A stretch of DNA of 64,000 nt from Cytophagaceae bacterium (GTDB lineage: Bacteria; Bacteroidota; Bacteroidia; Cytophagales; Spirosomataceae), in the NCBI GenBank assembly GCA_016722655.1, contig JADKIR010000004.1:3397130-3461129 (forward strand), in the 5' to 3' direction. The notes under the pieces were generated by a model, which was not told the origin of the DNA, did not search any database, and was given only the letters and a program-made list of their open reading frames with translations. Positions 62,840 to 64,000 of the stretch are shown here, one piece after another; position 1 is the first letter of the stretch, and every line of letters begins with the position of its first letter. The position numbers and the translations under genes are program-made.

Positions 62840-63230
62840 TCAAATGAACATCCCACCGGTTCCCACAGCTCGATTTTTGTTGCCATCGGGGTCGAGGATA
62901 TGGATTAATTTGCCATAATCGAAAGTTTGGATTTCATCGACCAGCGCCTGGCTTCACATCATTGGCTTTGAGTTCTTCGACCAGAGCTTCCAGGTTTTCG
63001 ACGCGATAGTTAATCATGAATTCCCTGGTTGAGGGCTCAAAATACCCGGTGTCGTCGCCAAATGGAGCCATTGGGTTTTGGCTTTCTTGCCTTCAGCATC
63101 TTCCTTACCATTCAAAAGTTTGCTCCCACAAGGATTGGTTTGAGGCCCAGGTTTTTGGCGTACCATTCTGTGATTGCTTTAGGGTCTTTGGCTTTGAAGA
63201 AAATACCCCGATTCCGGTTACTTTTTTCAT
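62840..63230 (-). pseudogene. VOC family protein, frame-broken
   Basis: Reading across frames gives MKKVTGIGVFFKAKDPKAI, then EWYAKNLGLKPILVG, EFMINYRVENLEALVEELK, DEIQTFDYGKLIHILDPDGNK and IELWEPV. This is a VOC (glyoxalase-like) protein of about 130 residues. Several one-base indels break it. It is the third VOC gene in the window. Confidence 0.75.
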
Positions 63231-63384
63231 GTTAATGGTTGATTTTTGTAATAAAGAAAGCAAAATAATTTTGAAATACAGTATCAAGTTGATCTGTTAA
63301 AAATATGAAACCATAGCACCTCTAATAATTTGATGAAACTACAATTTGTTTTGGTCGGATAAATGCTTAAATCCAAATAGTTGT

Positions 63385-63862
63385 CCTAACGTCTTTCACT
63401 AAAGCAGAATCCAGAGCTTTTTGCAGCCATTGGTTTGCTCTCAAACAGAATTGCCGCATCCAATACTTCAGGATTGATGTCTTTGAGTTTTTTGAATTTG
63501 ATACAATACCCTGTCACGGTGGCCTTCGGATTTCTTTTCCCATGTAAGTCTAGAATTTAGGTAATTTTTGTCAGCCAAGCCACATGATATAGACAGAATT
63601 CCACTGAGTATTAGCCTCTGGGATTCCAATCTAATTAGAACTCTTTGGTCTTACACCGTCGGCGTATTTCATGATTTGACTCCATAGCCCACATTGGGAT
63701 TGGAAACCACTTTGCCCTGACTCGTCTTTCCCATCCAGAAACCGATGACCTTGCGGTCCGGCATTATCTCCGATATCCTGTTTATGTAATTTCTGCATTT
63801 CGACGCTTTTGGCTTCGAGGGCGATTCAATATAGGCTTTGATCTGTTCGGGTAGAGGCTCAT
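63385..63862 (-). pseudogene. DUF1801 protein, frame-broken
   Basis: Across frames: EQIKAYIES, then RISEIMPD, GKVVSNPNVGYG, a GLADKNYL stretch, VTGYCIKFK and LKDINPEVLDAAI. This matches DUF1801 proteins with the closing C-I-K-F-K strand. Several indels. Second DUF1801 protein of the window, with only the family in common with the one at 35538-35930. Confidence 0.68.
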
Positions 63863-64000
63863 TCAGTAATTATTTTATCTACAATATTAGAGGGAGTTTT
63901 CTGATTTTGTCGGAGATTATAACCAATTATTGTGGAATTAAATCTTGAACAGTTAATTCTGGGAATGATATATAAGAAAAATTGCGAAAGTTGAGGCTAT

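Overview
The window is visibly AT-rich and reads as the chromosome (or a metagenomic contig) of a Bacteroidota bacterium, most likely of the Cytophagales. Grounds: TAnnTTTG-type -7 promoter elements with no Shine-Dalgarno pattern, a split transketolase, PorT-like outer-membrane proteins, DUF3788, HXXEE, EFR1 and CotH proteins, and many small Sec-secreted or lipoprotein genes. No rRNA, tRNA or CRISPR array was recognised.

1-44.6 kb is mainly core genome: two cold-shock proteins; an ECF sigma factor with a repeat-bearing membrane partner and a Spy-like protein; split transketolase; PPK2; Lrp regulator; metH (frameshifted); a vapBC-type and a RelE/ParE-type toxin-antitoxin pair; aspartate kinase; a vanadium haloperoxidase/PAP2 protein; polA; an EFR1 ferredoxin; two tandem PorT-like barrels; an SSS transporter followed by a GNAT; glutaminyl cyclase; a thioesterase; a zinc phospholipase C-like protein; CotH; VOC proteins; and a TolB-like propeller protein.

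44.8-58.9 kb is the accessory core and the main discovery. Modules are separated by long imperfect palindromes (roughly 50-200 bp) that behave like integron attC sites. Each module begins with GTT plus a module-specific extension and ends with the exact reverse complement ending in AAC. The match is 9/9 for a 6.6-kb type I restriction/Abi module, 10/10 for a small membrane-protein gene, 9/9 for a leucine-rich-repeat-like gene, and 7/7 (26/28 when extended) for a tyrosine recombinase plus HUH transposase module. An IS110 element has inserted into the array. No classical IntI is visible.

At 59.0-60.6 kb, directly beside the array, lies a roughly 530-residue tyrosine recombinase with duplicated N-terminal W..P modules. 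It is a candidate for moving the cassettes, and an ssb gene follows next to it. Both are broken only by indels and one nonsense change.

From about 59 kb to the end, every recognisable gene (recombinase, ssb, a DHFR/RibD-like protein, a VOC protein, a DUF1801 protein) is broken by one-base indels, mostly in homopolymers, while the encoded protein stays well conserved across frames. The same signature (one A missing from an A-run) breaks metH and the IS110 transposase. This points to uncorrected sequencing or assembly error at least as strongly as to gene decay. A G-rich minisatellite of about 19-bp units sits at 61.16-61.35 kb.
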